Source of the DNA: Thiodiazotropha sp040506705
GTDB taxonomy: Bacteria; Pseudomonadota; Gammaproteobacteria; Chromatiales; Chromatiaceae
Reading direction: 5' to 3'
Length of the DNA stretch: 64,000 nt
NCBI GenBank assembly: GCA_040506705.1
Contig: JBEVWG010000021.1
Span: 82,387-146,386 of the forward strand
In this document: in pieces, positions 34,059-42,253 of the stretch
How the letters are laid out: each line of letters starts with the position of its first letter
How positions within the stretch are numbered: position 1 is the stretch's first letter
Position numbers and translations under genes: made by a program
The notes under the pieces: generated by a model
Told to the model about the DNA's origin: nothing
What the model saw: only the letters and a program-made list of their open reading frames with translations
Database searches by the model: none

Positions 34059-35486
34059 ATGGCCTCAGATCTCATGAGTTGGCATCATTATCGACTCTTT
34101 ACTGCAAAAAATAATGAGTTTGTGGTGCCCCCGGGTATCCGCCAGATTGGTATCGCCTGTCTGGGCCGGGGCGGAGGCTGCGTGATCCCCGAGGAACCCC
34201 ATGGTAAAGGGTTAGGTGGCGGTGGCGGTGGTGCCTTCGCTTATGGCGTAATGGATGTTGTTCCCGGTAGCACATTGACCCACTTCGGTGTATTGGACAA
34301 ATATACCTATTACCGTAATTATCTTATTGCCGGCGCGGGAGGGGATTCCGATCGCATGTTGGGCGGAGAGGGCGGCAAAGCCATAGCACTTGAATCAGCC
34401 GGGCTCCTGCATCATCTCATATTAGCCAATGGCGGTAGGGGGGGTAACGGCGAAACAAATGGCCTATATAATCAATACAGCCACGGAGGTGGGGGCGGAA
34501 GTGGCTCCTTTTATGGGCGGGGCGGCGATGGCGGGACGGGGCATACGATCGCTGTTAGAGATAGTTGGCGTTACCCCGCGACGTGCCTCTTCGGTCATGG
34601 TGGCGGTGGCGGCTGGGGCGGGCGTGGCGGTAGCAGCCTGGTCGGCATCGATGCGCCTGATGACTCAAAAACTTTCTGGGGTTCTCAATCGGGTGGCGGT
34701 GGCGGTGGATTAAGGGATGGGGGCTCTGTGATGATCCCCCAGGGCAGCCAGGCTTTTAAGATGCCTCAACTCGCCACGGTCCCCGGCGGCGGGGGGGGGG
34801 CCTGGGGACCGGGTGAAGATGGCGCCGGTCCCGTGATCAACAAGAGCTACACGCCGGGTCGAGGGGGGCCGGGATTAGAGTCTCATGCATCTGACTGGAT
34901 CGATCACGCTTATCACTTTTCGGAGATTCAGGATGTTGATCTGGTTCGATTTGTGACGCACCTGAGCCCGGTCGATGACACGGGTATCCCGGGTGTCTCA
35001 ACCCTCGCGATCTATCAGGGCGTTAATGGGGACGCAAAGACACCGCTGAATCCATTTTTAGCGGCGGCGTCATGCGAGCTCGATGGGGCCGGGGGATCGG
35101 GTGCACAGTATTTTCATGCGGGTCATGGTGGGCCTGGGGGCGGCGGCGGCGGCGCTGGATTTATCGATGTTAAAGTCAACAAACAGTTTTTTGCCGGGAT
35201 GGGCAATGGCGGACATGGCGGTTTTGGCGGTGGTGGTGGCGGCGGCGTCGGTAGATTCGTACCGCAAAAAACAGGGCCCGTCATCAATACAATACCGATA
35301 GCTCTTGCCGGAAATGGCGGTTTTGGCGGTGGCGGCGGCGCTGGCGGCGTTTTTGGTCTTAACGAAAAAGCCGGTGAGAAGGTGACGTATGAGATCAACG
35401 GGGCGGGCCATGGCGGGCCTGGGGGCGGCGCCGGTGGTGGCGCCGGTGGCAATCCCGGAGGCGGCTGTATTGTTATCTATTGGTAG
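34059..35486 (+). CDS. Glycine-rich adhesin 3
   Basis: The 475-residue third paralogue opens HHYRLFTAKNNEFVVPPGIR and QIGIACLGRGGG, carries GGGGGSGSFYGRGGDGGTGH and many Gly runs, and ends GGCIVIYW. An insert near 275-340 without glycine runs (DWIDHAYHFSEIQDVDLVRF) makes it the longest. It is the last gene of the tail operon; the next gene follows after 70 bases and reads as separate. Confidence 0.7.
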   Translation: MASDLMSWHHYRLFTAKNNEFVVPPGIRQIGIACLGRGGGCVIPEEPHGKGLGGGGGGAFAYGVMDVVPGSTLTHFGVLDKYTYYRNYLIAGAGGDSDRMLGGEGGKAIALESAGLLHHLILANGGRGGNGETNGLYNQYSHGGGGGSGSFYGRGGDGGTGHTIAVRDSWRYPATCLFGHGGGGGWGGRGGSSLVGIDAPDDSKTFWGSQSGGGGGGLRDGGSVMIPQGSQAFKMPQLATVPGGGGGAWGPGEDGAGPVINKSYTPGRGGPGLESHASDWIDHAYHFSEIQDVDLVRFVTHLSPVDDTGIPGVSTLAIYQGVNGDAKTPLNPFLAAASCELDGAGGSGAQYFHAGHGGPGGGGGGAGFIDVKVNKQFFAGMGNGGHGGFGGGGGGGVGRFVPQKTGPVINTIPIALAGNGGFGGGGGAGGVFGLNEKAGEKVTYEINGAGHGGPGGGAGGGAGGNPGGGCIVIYW

Positions 35487-35556
35487 CTAACCGACTATTA
35501 ATTAGAGTCCGCTAAATTTAGCAATTTAGAATCCACTTTTGATTGAGGTGATTGAG

Positions 35557-35829
35557 ATGACGAAAAAGAATTTGGATGTCATTAGGAAGATGCAAGATGA
35601 GTTTACTAGTCTGTCGCAAGCGCTAAATAAGGTTCAAAAAAATCTACAAGAACATGAGGCCTTGTTATGTTCTTATGATGAATCCTTAGATCGTGAAGGC
35701 TTCACGCAACTGCAGATCCGTTCGTTTAAGGCAGCTATTCCAGGAATGATGGCGCAACTCGAATTTATTGAACTCGTAATGGATCATGGTCCAAAAGGAT
35801 CGATTTCATGGTCGAAACTGAGAAACTGA
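35557..35829 (+). CDS. Small helical protein after the adhesins
   Basis: From the ATG at 35557 (GAGGTGA seven bases upstream) the product is 90 residues: helical, polar and mildly charged (NLDVIRKMQDEFTSLSQALN, KVQKNLQEHEALLCSYDESL). It has one hydrophobic patch (GMMAQLEFIELVMDHG) but no clear membrane helix. It could be a chaperone for fibre assembly, as small genes often follow adhesin genes, but no homology is recognised. Confidence 0.55.
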   Translation: MTKKNLDVIRKMQDEFTSLSQALNKVQKNLQEHEALLCSYDESLDREGFTQLQIRSFKAAIPGMMAQLEFIELVMDHGPKGSISWSKLRN

Positions 35830-35866
35830 GAAATCGCGCCGAATGAAATTTAACGAGAGGTGATTG

Positions 35867-36304
35867 ATGCGTTTGATAGCAATACTGATTGCTGTAATGG
35901 TATCTAGTGTTGGTTACGCTAGAGTAGCTGAGGCTGATGAGCTTCGTGCTAATTCTCCTAGTCAGTTACATATAAAGTCGTCCTATCGAGTGCTTGATTC
36001 GACATCAATTCGGTGTGCTTCCTATGGTGGACTTATATTTCCGTTGGGACGGCGAGAGTTTATTGTGGATGAACCTGATGGTGGTGGCCATATTTGGTGT
36101 GAGTTTGCTTTTTATTATGCCCCTAAAGCAACGAGTTATGCCTATCGTGTACATAAGTTTCCCCATAACCATCCTGGGATGCCTAATCGGTTGGTAGTAG
36201 TACCATTTTTTGAGGATGGTAGCGTAGATCCAGCTTTAGGGGAGCATATTCTCTCTCTGGATCAGCTGAATCCGAGTACGAGTTCAACTCTGTGGTTATG
36301 GTGA
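35867..36304 (+). CDS. Small exported protein
   Basis: From the ATG at 35867 the product is 145 residues with a clear signal peptide (MRLIAILIAVMVSSVGYA, cleavage near 18-25). The mature part is beta-rich with two cysteines (SIRCASYGG, HIWCEFAFYY) that could form a disulfide. No family is recognised. GAGGTG lies shortly upstream. It is AT-richer than the tail operon. Confidence 0.55.
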   Translation: MRLIAILIAVMVSSVGYARVAEADELRANSPSQLHIKSSYRVLDSTSIRCASYGGLIFPLGRREFIVDEPDGGGHIWCEFAFYYAPKATSYAYRVHKFPHNHPGMPNRLVVVPFFEDGSVDPALGEHILSLDQLNPSTSSTLWLW

Positions 36305-36357
36305 TGACGGAAAAGAATTCGTTTGACCTTGACAAAGCAGTGTTCGATTCATAATCC

Positions 36358-36861
36358 CTAATCGACAATGCCACCTATGATGCGGCGGGCAAGTTCAGGA
36401 CGTAAGGTTTTGAATCCAAACAAGAGATCGATCCGGCAGGGAAAGTTGTCTTCACCGATATCATACTTTCTGACGATCCTCATCGAGATACCCTCATGGA
36501 CTTCTTGAGCCTTAAAATCGACGTCATTGGGCATTTCAAGATCAACCGTTGCCATCGTGAAAGCGTCTTTGTGGAAATAAAGGTTTTGGCGCTGAGGTGT
36601 GCTTCCGCGGTTTAGCGCATAGATCGCTAATTGGCCTGTCTCGGCTACTGCCTGGACGTTCTGGTATTTGGTATCCGCATGATAGATCGCCGGCCAAATC
36701 TCCATATTTTGCCCTGCGATCGCATCTTTCGTGACCACGAAGCTGGCATTGCACTGCCGGTACACCCGCTTTGTTTCCGGAAAATAAACAAGACACCCAG
36801 TCAAAAGAAGTTTTCTCAATAGCGATAAAGCAACCAGGCTTGCAAATATAAGGATCACCAC
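36358..36861 (-). CDS. Putative lipoprotein
   Basis: The 167-residue product has a hydrophobic N-terminus followed by LLLTGCLVY, a good lipobox with Cys near residue 23. The mature part (RQCNASFVVTKDAIAGQNME, IWPAIYHADTKYQNVQAVAE) is mixed alpha/beta with no known motif. It faces the exported-protein gene convergently with a 53-base gap. Function unknown. Confidence 0.6.
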   Translation of the reverse strand: MVILIFASLVALSLLRKLLLTGCLVYFPETKRVYRQCNASFVVTKDAIAGQNMEIWPAIYHADTKYQNVQAVAETGQLAIYALNRGSTPQRQNLYFHKDAFTMATVDLEMPNDVDFKAQEVHEGISMRIVRKYDIGEDNFPCRIDLLFGFKTLRPELARRIIGGIVD

Positions 36862-36948
36862 CGGTTACACAAATTGGTGATTTTCAAAGGAGATATTATT
36901 GAATTATGGATAGAATCTATGCTGAACTTCGTTAAATTTTCAGCGTTA

Positions 36949-37003
36949 GACACATAGGACTCTCAGCATTTGCTGATCCTATACTTCTTGACCTATGAGT
37001 GTC
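36949..37003. repeat. Hairpin at the 3' side of the transposase gene
   Basis: GACACATAGG (36949-36958) pairs with CCTATGAGTGTC (36992-37003) with a two-base bulge, and the middle holds a perfect small hairpin TCAGCA-TT-TGCTGA (36962-36975). Nested hairpins directly beside a Y1 transposase gene are what this enzyme class recognises, so this may be its end or a REP-type partner. Confidence 0.55.
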
Positions 37004-37008
37004 TTTTC

Positions 37009-38004
37009 TTAGGTAAGCAGAGACTGCACTGCCCCAAGATTCGGCGTTCGCCGATAACCCAGTTTTCGGCAAACGGCTTTGAGTGAGTAACTCATACCCA
37101 CCAGTCCCTTGAAGCGACTTTCGAAATTCTGTGTCATATAGAGCCAATGCTTGGCGTCGATCTGTAATCTTTCGAGAATCGGTGGTTGATTTTCAGGAAT
37201 AAAGCAACGTTTGTTTTCGAGAATGGCGCGGCCCGTCCAGTCGACCAGTTCGAGATAGTCTTTTAGGCGAAACGGTAATCCCTTGGGCATATCCTGACGT
37301 GGGTTGCCGATAAATGGAAATAGCCCGCTTGGTATTTCAGGTTCGCCTGAATCATCGGGATGTTGTTTCAATTTCAGGGCTCGCTCTTTGATGGATGTAT
37401 GCTCTGATTGTTCGGGCGTATCTGCTATTCCTGCTCTAACCGGATTGAGATCCACATAGGCCATACAGGCTGCCAGGGCCTTTTCATCCAACAGGGCCTG
37501 GGATTTATAGCGTCCTTCCCAATAACGACCGGTACACTCATCCTCTTGGTTGGCCTTTCTGGCAATCGGTTCATTGAGACAGCGCATAAACCAGCTGATG
37601 CTGTGCAGGCGGTGTCGCCATTTCGTGATCAGCTCCGATACCGTGTCCCGCTCTGCCTGAGTGAGTGTCTCTTTGGCTAGATAGCGTTGGACGATCACAG
37701 GGAGGGAAAAGAGGCGTTCCCAGCGCTCGATGACCATCAGTTCACTCCACTCTGCAGCTCGCTCGGAGTCCACATGGAGTATGACGTGGTAGTGATTGTG
37801 CATCACGGTGTATGCACAGTTGTCGATGGCGAAGATATCCGTCAAAAGCATTATGCGATCGACGATCCACTGTCGCCGATGTTCATAGCTTTTTCCGGTA
37901 AGCGAATCCACGCCACAGAGAAAGGCACGGCGCACGCAGCGGGAGACACAGTGGTAATAGGGGGTTTCTTCCAGCAGAATCTGGACTTTCCTTGGTTTGG
38001 GCAT
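37009..38004 (-). CDS. REP-associated Y1/HUH transposase
   Basis: From the ATG at 38004 (AAGGAG eight bases upstream) the product is 331 residues. It has the TnpA-REP hallmarks: PYYHCVSRCVRRAFLCG at the start, the HUH motif HNHYHVILHVD (HYH at about 71-73), GRYWEGRYKSQALLDEKALA and AYVDLNPVRAG with the likely catalytic tyrosine. Such enzymes nick single-stranded DNA at hairpins and are linked to REP spread. The gene appears intact. It follows a hairpin at its 3' side and appears to have displaced the start of another gene upstream. Confidence 0.88.
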   Translation of the reverse strand: MPKPRKVQILLEETPYYHCVSRCVRRAFLCGVDSLTGKSYEHRRQWIVDRIMLLTDIFAIDNCAYTVMHNHYHVILHVDSERAAEWSELMVIERWERLFSLPVIVQRYLAKETLTQAERDTVSELITKWRHRLHSISWFMRCLNEPIARKANQEDECTGRYWEGRYKSQALLDEKALAACMAYVDLNPVRAGIADTPEQSEHTSIKERALKLKQHPDDSGEPEIPSGLFPFIGNPRQDMPKGLPFRLKDYLELVDWTGRAILENKRCFIPENQPPILERLQIDAKHWLYMTQNFESRFKGLVGMSYSLKAVCRKLGYRRTPNLGAVQSLLT

Positions 38005-38069
38005 CGTATCGCTCCTTGATAACGGATGGTAAAAGAAGATTGCCATACAGTGTGGTTTTTGGCAAATTA

Positions 38070-38345
38070 GGACTGGGTGTCCGGATTTCTGTCACTCAAG
38101 GAAACCCAATTGCTGGCGAACTGTTTGCTCAGCCAAATGAATACCTCTGGAAGTTTTCATGGGTTCCGAAATTACTAAGGGCAACGTATTTTGTACCGTG
38201 GCATCCTTCTCCTGATGAGATGTATCTACAAATATTTTCAATTAAAGCGTTGTTTTGGGTGTCTAGGCTTGCGGGAACCTGTGTTTTTATGTCAATCCTC
38301 GGGTTCTTTGCGGGAGCTTTTATTGTGGCTGGCAACCATGCCTAA
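38070..38345 (+). pseudogene. Truncated membrane-protein gene
   Basis: The frame ending at 38345 reads like a real protein end: GELFAQPNEYLWKFSWVPKL, then a transmembrane-like end RLAGTCVFMSILGFFAGAFI. Its 5' part runs into the promoter side of the transposase and no plausible start is left, so it is probably a remnant cut by that insertion. Its stop codon lies within GCCTAACAA, the usual left end of integron attC sites. Confidence 0.4.
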
Positions 38346-38416
38346 CAATCGGGTCAAAAACGCTCCCTTCGGTCGCTTTGACATCGCTGCTCGCTAGGCC
38401 ATTTAACCAGAATATT

Positions 38417-39034
38417 ATGCCTTTCAATAATCGCACCATGAAGTTTAAAGCCTGGTTTAAGAGCAACACAGCCGATAGAGCCTTATTGCCGCTTCGAAAG
38501 GAGTTGGTGGAATTAATCGAACACAACTCAACTCTTCTCGAAGTCGGGTGCGGCACTGGTGATTTACTCTTTCAAGCTGCTTCGAAAATCAGTAGCGGAC
38601 ATGGCGTCGATATCGAGCAAGGGATGATCAAATATGCGGAAGCGAAGAGGCAAAAGCTTAACCTGAACAACCTAAGCTTTGAGTGCATCGATGCACTCGC
38701 TATGGCGCCTCGGAAGTTTGATGTTTCAACAAGCACATTGTGCCTTCATGAAATGCCCGAGCAGCAAGCGTGCGCGTTGCTGAATATGATGGTTAATAAT
38801 TCAGGAGTGGTTCTGGTTGCAGATTTCACCGCAGCAAAATCGACTCTAGGGCGGTTGAGCATTGAGTTTGATGAGATCCTTTCAGGTCATTACGGTAATT
38901 ACAGGCAGTATCGTAGGAGCGGAATGATTCTCTCTTACTCAGAGAAAATTGGCGCAAGAGTCCACAAGGAAATCAAGAGCGTTGTCGATGGTATTTCAAT
39001 TTGGGTTGTCAGCAACAATGTAATGGTATATTAA
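38417..39034 (+). CDS. SAM-dependent methyltransferase
   Basis: From the ATG at 38417 the product is 205 residues. Motif I is clear (TLLEVGCGTGDLLFQAASK), followed by GHGVDIEQGMIKYAEAKRQK (acidic motif II), FDVSTSTLCLHEMPEQQACA and VVLVADFTAAKSTLGRLSIE. It resembles small UbiE/Methyltransf_25 proteins; substrate unknown. A longer TTG frame from 38378 would read through an attC-like repeat and is not favoured. Confidence 0.78.
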   Translation: MPFNNRTMKFKAWFKSNTADRALLPLRKELVELIEHNSTLLEVGCGTGDLLFQAASKISSGHGVDIEQGMIKYAEAKRQKLNLNNLSFECIDALAMAPRKFDVSTSTLCLHEMPEQQACALLNMMVNNSGVVLVADFTAAKSTLGRLSIEFDEILSGHYGNYRQYRRSGMILSYSEKIGARVHKEIKSVVDGISIWVVSNNVMVY

Positions 39035-39164
39035 GAACATAATGTCGCCACAACACTGCGCTGCTTTTTGCACCTTACTTAGGCATTATTGCGTAAATTA
39101 CACTCAGTGTGGCGTTCGGCTGAGGTGTGGCATTAGCTGTAGATGAATAACAGAGGAGCTGCTT

Positions 39165-39929
39165 TTGACCGCTGAACGAAAAAAGAAGATCCATGCTTTG
39201 TTAAAAGGCATCGAGACCGGAGATCCTGCGTCAGTTACTGTAGTCAATCCGAATAAATATATTCAACACAATCCGCAGACCCATGAAGGGGGAGAAGGAT
39301 TGGCAACTTTGTTTAAAAGTCTGTCCAAAACATCACCGCGAGTAAATATCGTTCGTGTTTTTTCCGATGGTGATTTTGTATTCGGGCATACTGAATATGA
39401 CTTCAGCACTTCCCGAATTGGCTTTGAGGTGTTCCGCTTTGAAGGGGAGCAAACTGTAGAGCACTGGGATAATATTCAGTCGAGGGTTGGCCCAAATCCA
39501 TCCGGGCACTCTATGGTTGATGGTCCAACTGATGTACGTGATTTAGATAGGACGGAAGATAATCGCTCGCTGGTCAAAAGTTTCATGGAAACAGTTCTAA
39601 TAGGTGGTCAAATTGATCAACTACCGAGCTTCATTTCCGAACCCTACACTGAGCATAGTCCTTACTTGCGTGATGGTTTGCCTGCATTACGTCAGGCTCT
39701 GACCGCACGCAATGCAGAATCTGAACCTGCCATCTGCTACGAAAGAGTACATCGTACATTAGCAGAGGGTAATTTCGTTTTGTCTGTTTGTGAGGGCTAC
39801 CGTGAAGGCGAGCACACATCGTTCTATGATCTTTTTAGACTCGAAGGCTCTATGATTGTCGAACATTGGGATACCACAGAAAAAGTAGCTCCCAAAAGCG
39901 AGTGGAAGAATGATAATGGGAAATTCTGA
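39165..39929 (+). CDS. Double SnoaL-like (NTF2-fold) protein
   Basis: The 254-residue product, starting at a TTG with GAGGAG six bases upstream, holds two similar halves. The first ends FEVFRFEGEQTVEHWDNIQ (about 87-105) and the second ends YDLFRLEGSMIVEHWDTTE (about 222-240); both have NKYIQHNPQTHEG- or EPYTEHSPYLRDG-type entries. That is the SnoaL-like polyketide-cyclase/NTF2 fold. Single-domain members are common in accessory DNA and many are of unknown function; the tandem arrangement is known but less frequent. Confidence 0.75.
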   Translation: MTAERKKKIHALLKGIETGDPASVTVVNPNKYIQHNPQTHEGGEGLATLFKSLSKTSPRVNIVRVFSDGDFVFGHTEYDFSTSRIGFEVFRFEGEQTVEHWDNIQSRVGPNPSGHSMVDGPTDVRDLDRTEDNRSLVKSFMETVLIGGQIDQLPSFISEPYTEHSPYLRDGLPALRQALTARNAESEPAICYERVHRTLAEGNFVLSVCEGYREGEHTSFYDLFRLEGSMIVEHWDTTEKVAPKSEWKNDNGKF

Positions 39930-40261
39930 GCAAGTTCTTGACTATAAGAAAGGATTAAATACCAATTTAATATATTTTGCTATTTAAAATACCCAAGGGA
40001 GGGCCTGGTAAAGATGAAATATCTGAATTGATAACTCTCGGTATCAAATAGACGAAGTCAATTACTGATGAGGATGTTGGAGATCCAGAGGAAAATACAC
40101 ATTTTTAGAAGATATAGCGCCAGAAGGGAAAAAGGATTGTATTTTTATATTATTTTTCTTGGCAAAAGAGTGAAGCTAGCCTGGTTACATTCGGTGTCGG
40201 TTGGTAATAAAATAGTTCAAGCTATCAGCATAAGAGAAGGCGATTCGCCAGCAATAGAAAG
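39930..40261. other. AT-rich gap, little seen
   Basis: This 332-base gap contains only a doubtful short frame (40068-40265) and no recognisable repeat, promoter or terminator. Confidence 0.5.
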
Positions 40262-40265
40262 ATGA
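40068..40265 (+). CDS. Doubtful 65-residue basic protein
   Basis: A short frame rich in Arg/Lys/Ile (EIQRKIHIFRRYSARREKGL) whose stop overlaps the ATG of the HD-domain gene (ATGA), a hint of coupling. No ribosome site or domain is visible. It may be a chance frame. Confidence 0.25.
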   Translation: MRMLEIQRKIHIFRRYSARREKGLYFYIIFLGKRVKLAWLHSVSVGNKIVQAISIREGDSPAIER

Positions 40266-40897
40266 CTAAAGATAGGTGGGAAGCGCTAATGAGAGCGATG
40301 GGATTAGGGTCTTCAATAGATTGTTACGAATCACTCTATGCAGCCTATTCTGAGAAGCATCGGTTCTACCATACGCTCAATCACATTGATGCAATGCTAG
40401 ATCACTTTGATAGGGTGATTGATATTGCTGAGCGGCCTGCTGAACTGGAATTTGCAATTTGGTTCCATGATGCCATCTACAAAATACTATCTAAGACCAA
40501 TGAACTCGATAGCGCTAAATGGGCACAAGAATTTCTCTTATCCATTGGTTATGATGAATTAGGTACAGAACGTATTTATAGCTTGATTATGGCCACTCAA
40601 CATAACCGGGAAGTAAAAGGCTATGATGACAAACTGATTGTAGACATTGATCTTACTATTCTGGGAGCTTCCAAGGATGTCTATGATGAATTTGAGCGCA
40701 ATGTGCGAAAAGAGTACAAGATAGTGCCTTTGCACATCTACCGAAAGAAAAGGATAGAAATACTTAAGTCTTTCTTGAATAATGTCAGTATTTACAATTT
40801 AGATTATTTCAAAGAAAAGTATGAGTGCGCTGCAAGGGATAATATTAAAAGAGCTATTGAAATGCTCCAAATCGAATCATTAGAGTTTTTAAGTTGA
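40262..40897 (+). CDS. HD-domain metal-dependent hydrolase-like protein
   Basis: The 211-residue product is of the predicted HD-superfamily phosphohydrolase type: YAAYSEKHRFYHTLNHIDAM supplies the first His residues, FAIWFHDAIY the HD pair, IMATQHNREV a third His and DKLIVDIDLTILGASKDVYD the distal Asp. These residues fit a metal site. Substrate unknown. AT content and codon use match its accessory neighbours. The call to the HD family is fairly firm. Confidence 0.78.
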   Translation: MTKDRWEALMRAMGLGSSIDCYESLYAAYSEKHRFYHTLNHIDAMLDHFDRVIDIAERPAELEFAIWFHDAIYKILSKTNELDSAKWAQEFLLSIGYDELGTERIYSLIMATQHNREVKGYDDKLIVDIDLTILGASKDVYDEFERNVRKEYKIVPLHIYRKKRIEILKSFLNNVSIYNLDYFKEKYECAARDNIKRAIEMLQIESLEFLS

Positions 40898-40951
40898 CGC
40901 CTGAAGGCACATTATTCGCGGACGAAATAAGAAATAACTATCGGAGTAATT

Positions 40952-41428
40952 ATGGAAAATATGAGTTCATGGAAATTAATCAAACTTGGTTTCTGGATAG
41001 GAATAGGTTTTATTATACCTTCTATAGGTGTTTATATAATTGGCACTTATGTAGTTTATTCAAGTCCATTCTTATGGCAATCAACTGCTATGGAAGAAGG
41101 AATGGAGTCAGTGGAGCAATACATGGAGGAGTCCGATAAAACCTCGCAAATTAAAATAGTGGAATATCAGGAAAAAATACACCACGAACAACTATTGATA
41201 CTTGGTGTTATTGAAAATATTGGCTCTACAAATATTAGTTCGATACGGCTTGAGGCGGAGTTGTTAGACGAAAGCAGAGTAATGGTATATGAATGTACTG
41301 AATATATCTCCAAGAGAATAAAGGGTGGTGCGAAGGAGAATTTTCAAATCAAATGTGGATGTAGCGGTCAACCAGTACCAGAATATGCTTCAGTCTCTCT
41401 GAGAATAGTTGGTGCTAGTAGTTACTAA
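40952..41428 (+). CDS. Membrane-anchored FxLYD/DUF3426-like protein
   Basis: The 158-residue product has one N-terminal transmembrane helix (about 13-35), a short linker and a periplasmic beta domain in which HHEQLLILGVIENIGSTNIS, SIRLEAELLDESRVMVYECT and FQIKCGCSGQPVPEYASVSL recall the FxLYD-type immunoglobulin-like fold. The ATG has GGAG six bases upstream. Function unknown. Confidence 0.6.
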   Translation: MENMSSWKLIKLGFWIGIGFIIPSIGVYIIGTYVVYSSPFLWQSTAMEEGMESVEQYMEESDKTSQIKIVEYQEKIHHEQLLILGVIENIGSTNISSIRLEAELLDESRVMVYECTEYISKRIKGGAKENFQIKCGCSGQPVPEYASVSLRIVGASSY

Positions 41429-41791
41429 GAGAACCTCTATTAATAGCTTGTGACCATAACAAAAAGTCGCATGACAAGCCTGTCAAACCGGATGCAGAAT
41501 AGGGCGTAATGGTGACATAATCGTATTCTTTTTAACCTTTGACCCTCTTTGATCATCACGGTGTATGATATACAGGTACAGCCATAATTATTTACTCTAT
41601 CTCTGAGAGTGCGCGTTAGTTTCTTTGATCGCCAAAACTATTCTTTAACCACGTAATACACTGGGTAGAAGAAGAATAGCAAATAAATAGTTCCGTGCTT
41701 TCAGTGATTTCCGTGGTTAACAAATATGTTTTATAATAAGGTTATTCTTCGTATTTAACAGTTATAACTATTGAAAATTAGATATCCCTGT
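41429..41791. other. AT-rich gap with nothing recognised
   Basis: A 363-base gap between convergent genes. No clear terminator, repeat or reading frame of interest was found. Confidence 0.5.
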
Positions 41792-42253
41792 CTATTTTCG
41801 TTTGCTACCCTCATAGGGCAGTGCTTTGGTATGTTGCTTCCAAAGTATCTTCTTTATAAATTCTGACCATGCCTGCCAGCCATTAGCTTGAATTTCTGTG
41901 GTAGTCGACTTTAACTGATTACCTACCATAACTGCTTCAGGGATACGCTCACGGATAGCAAGAGCGACTTCCCGACAGAGTCCCGGTTCTGGTAGTACTG
42001 TTACCCAGACTACGTTGAGTTTCAGGTTGATGTCGGTAAAGACAATTTTTTCACCAAACTCCCTTACTACTTCTTCAAGCATTTTCTGTAGATGAACTAA
42101 TTTTACGTCTGAGTAGTGTTTCAGTCCGGGAATCAGCATCATTAAATCCGCAAGAGAAGTACCATTTTCCTGTTTATTTGGCGCACGTTGCCAAAGCGGG
42201 GCAGAGGGCTGCCAACGGGTGTGAGAGAGAGCAGTGGTTTTTTGTTTAGTCAT
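41792..42253 (-). CDS. Hypothetical protein
   Basis: The 153-residue product starts MTKQKTTALSHTRWQPSAPL and continues with a mixed alpha/beta region (DVKLVHLQKMLEEVVREFGE, LKLNVVWVTVLPEPGLCREV, ALAIRERIPEAVMVGNQLKS). It has no signal peptide or membrane helix. I do not recognise it. The pattern of conserved-looking hydrophobics suggests a real folded domain of about 100 residues. Confidence 0.55.
   Translation of the reverse strand: MTKQKTTALSHTRWQPSAPLWQRAPNKQENGTSLADLMMLIPGLKHYSDVKLVHLQKMLEEVVREFGEKIVFTDINLKLNVVWVTVLPEPGLCREVALAIRERIPEAVMVGNQLKSTTTEIQANGWQAWSEFIKKILWKQHTKALPYEGSKRK

Noticed and set aside
32000..35486. Long Ala/Pro/His/Arg-rich frames on the minus strand and other frames
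   Set aside because: Produced by GGN codons of the glycine-rich adhesins read in other frames.
31605..35486. Diversity-generating retroelement acting on the adhesins
   Set aside because: No reverse transcriptase or template repeat was seen in the window.
37883..38095. Minus-strand frame upstream of the transposase
   Set aside because: It overlaps the transposase start region in another frame and has no supporting signal.
40894..41139. 81-codon frame starting at the end of the HD gene
   Set aside because: It overlaps the better supported membrane protein at 40952 in another frame and has no ribosome site.
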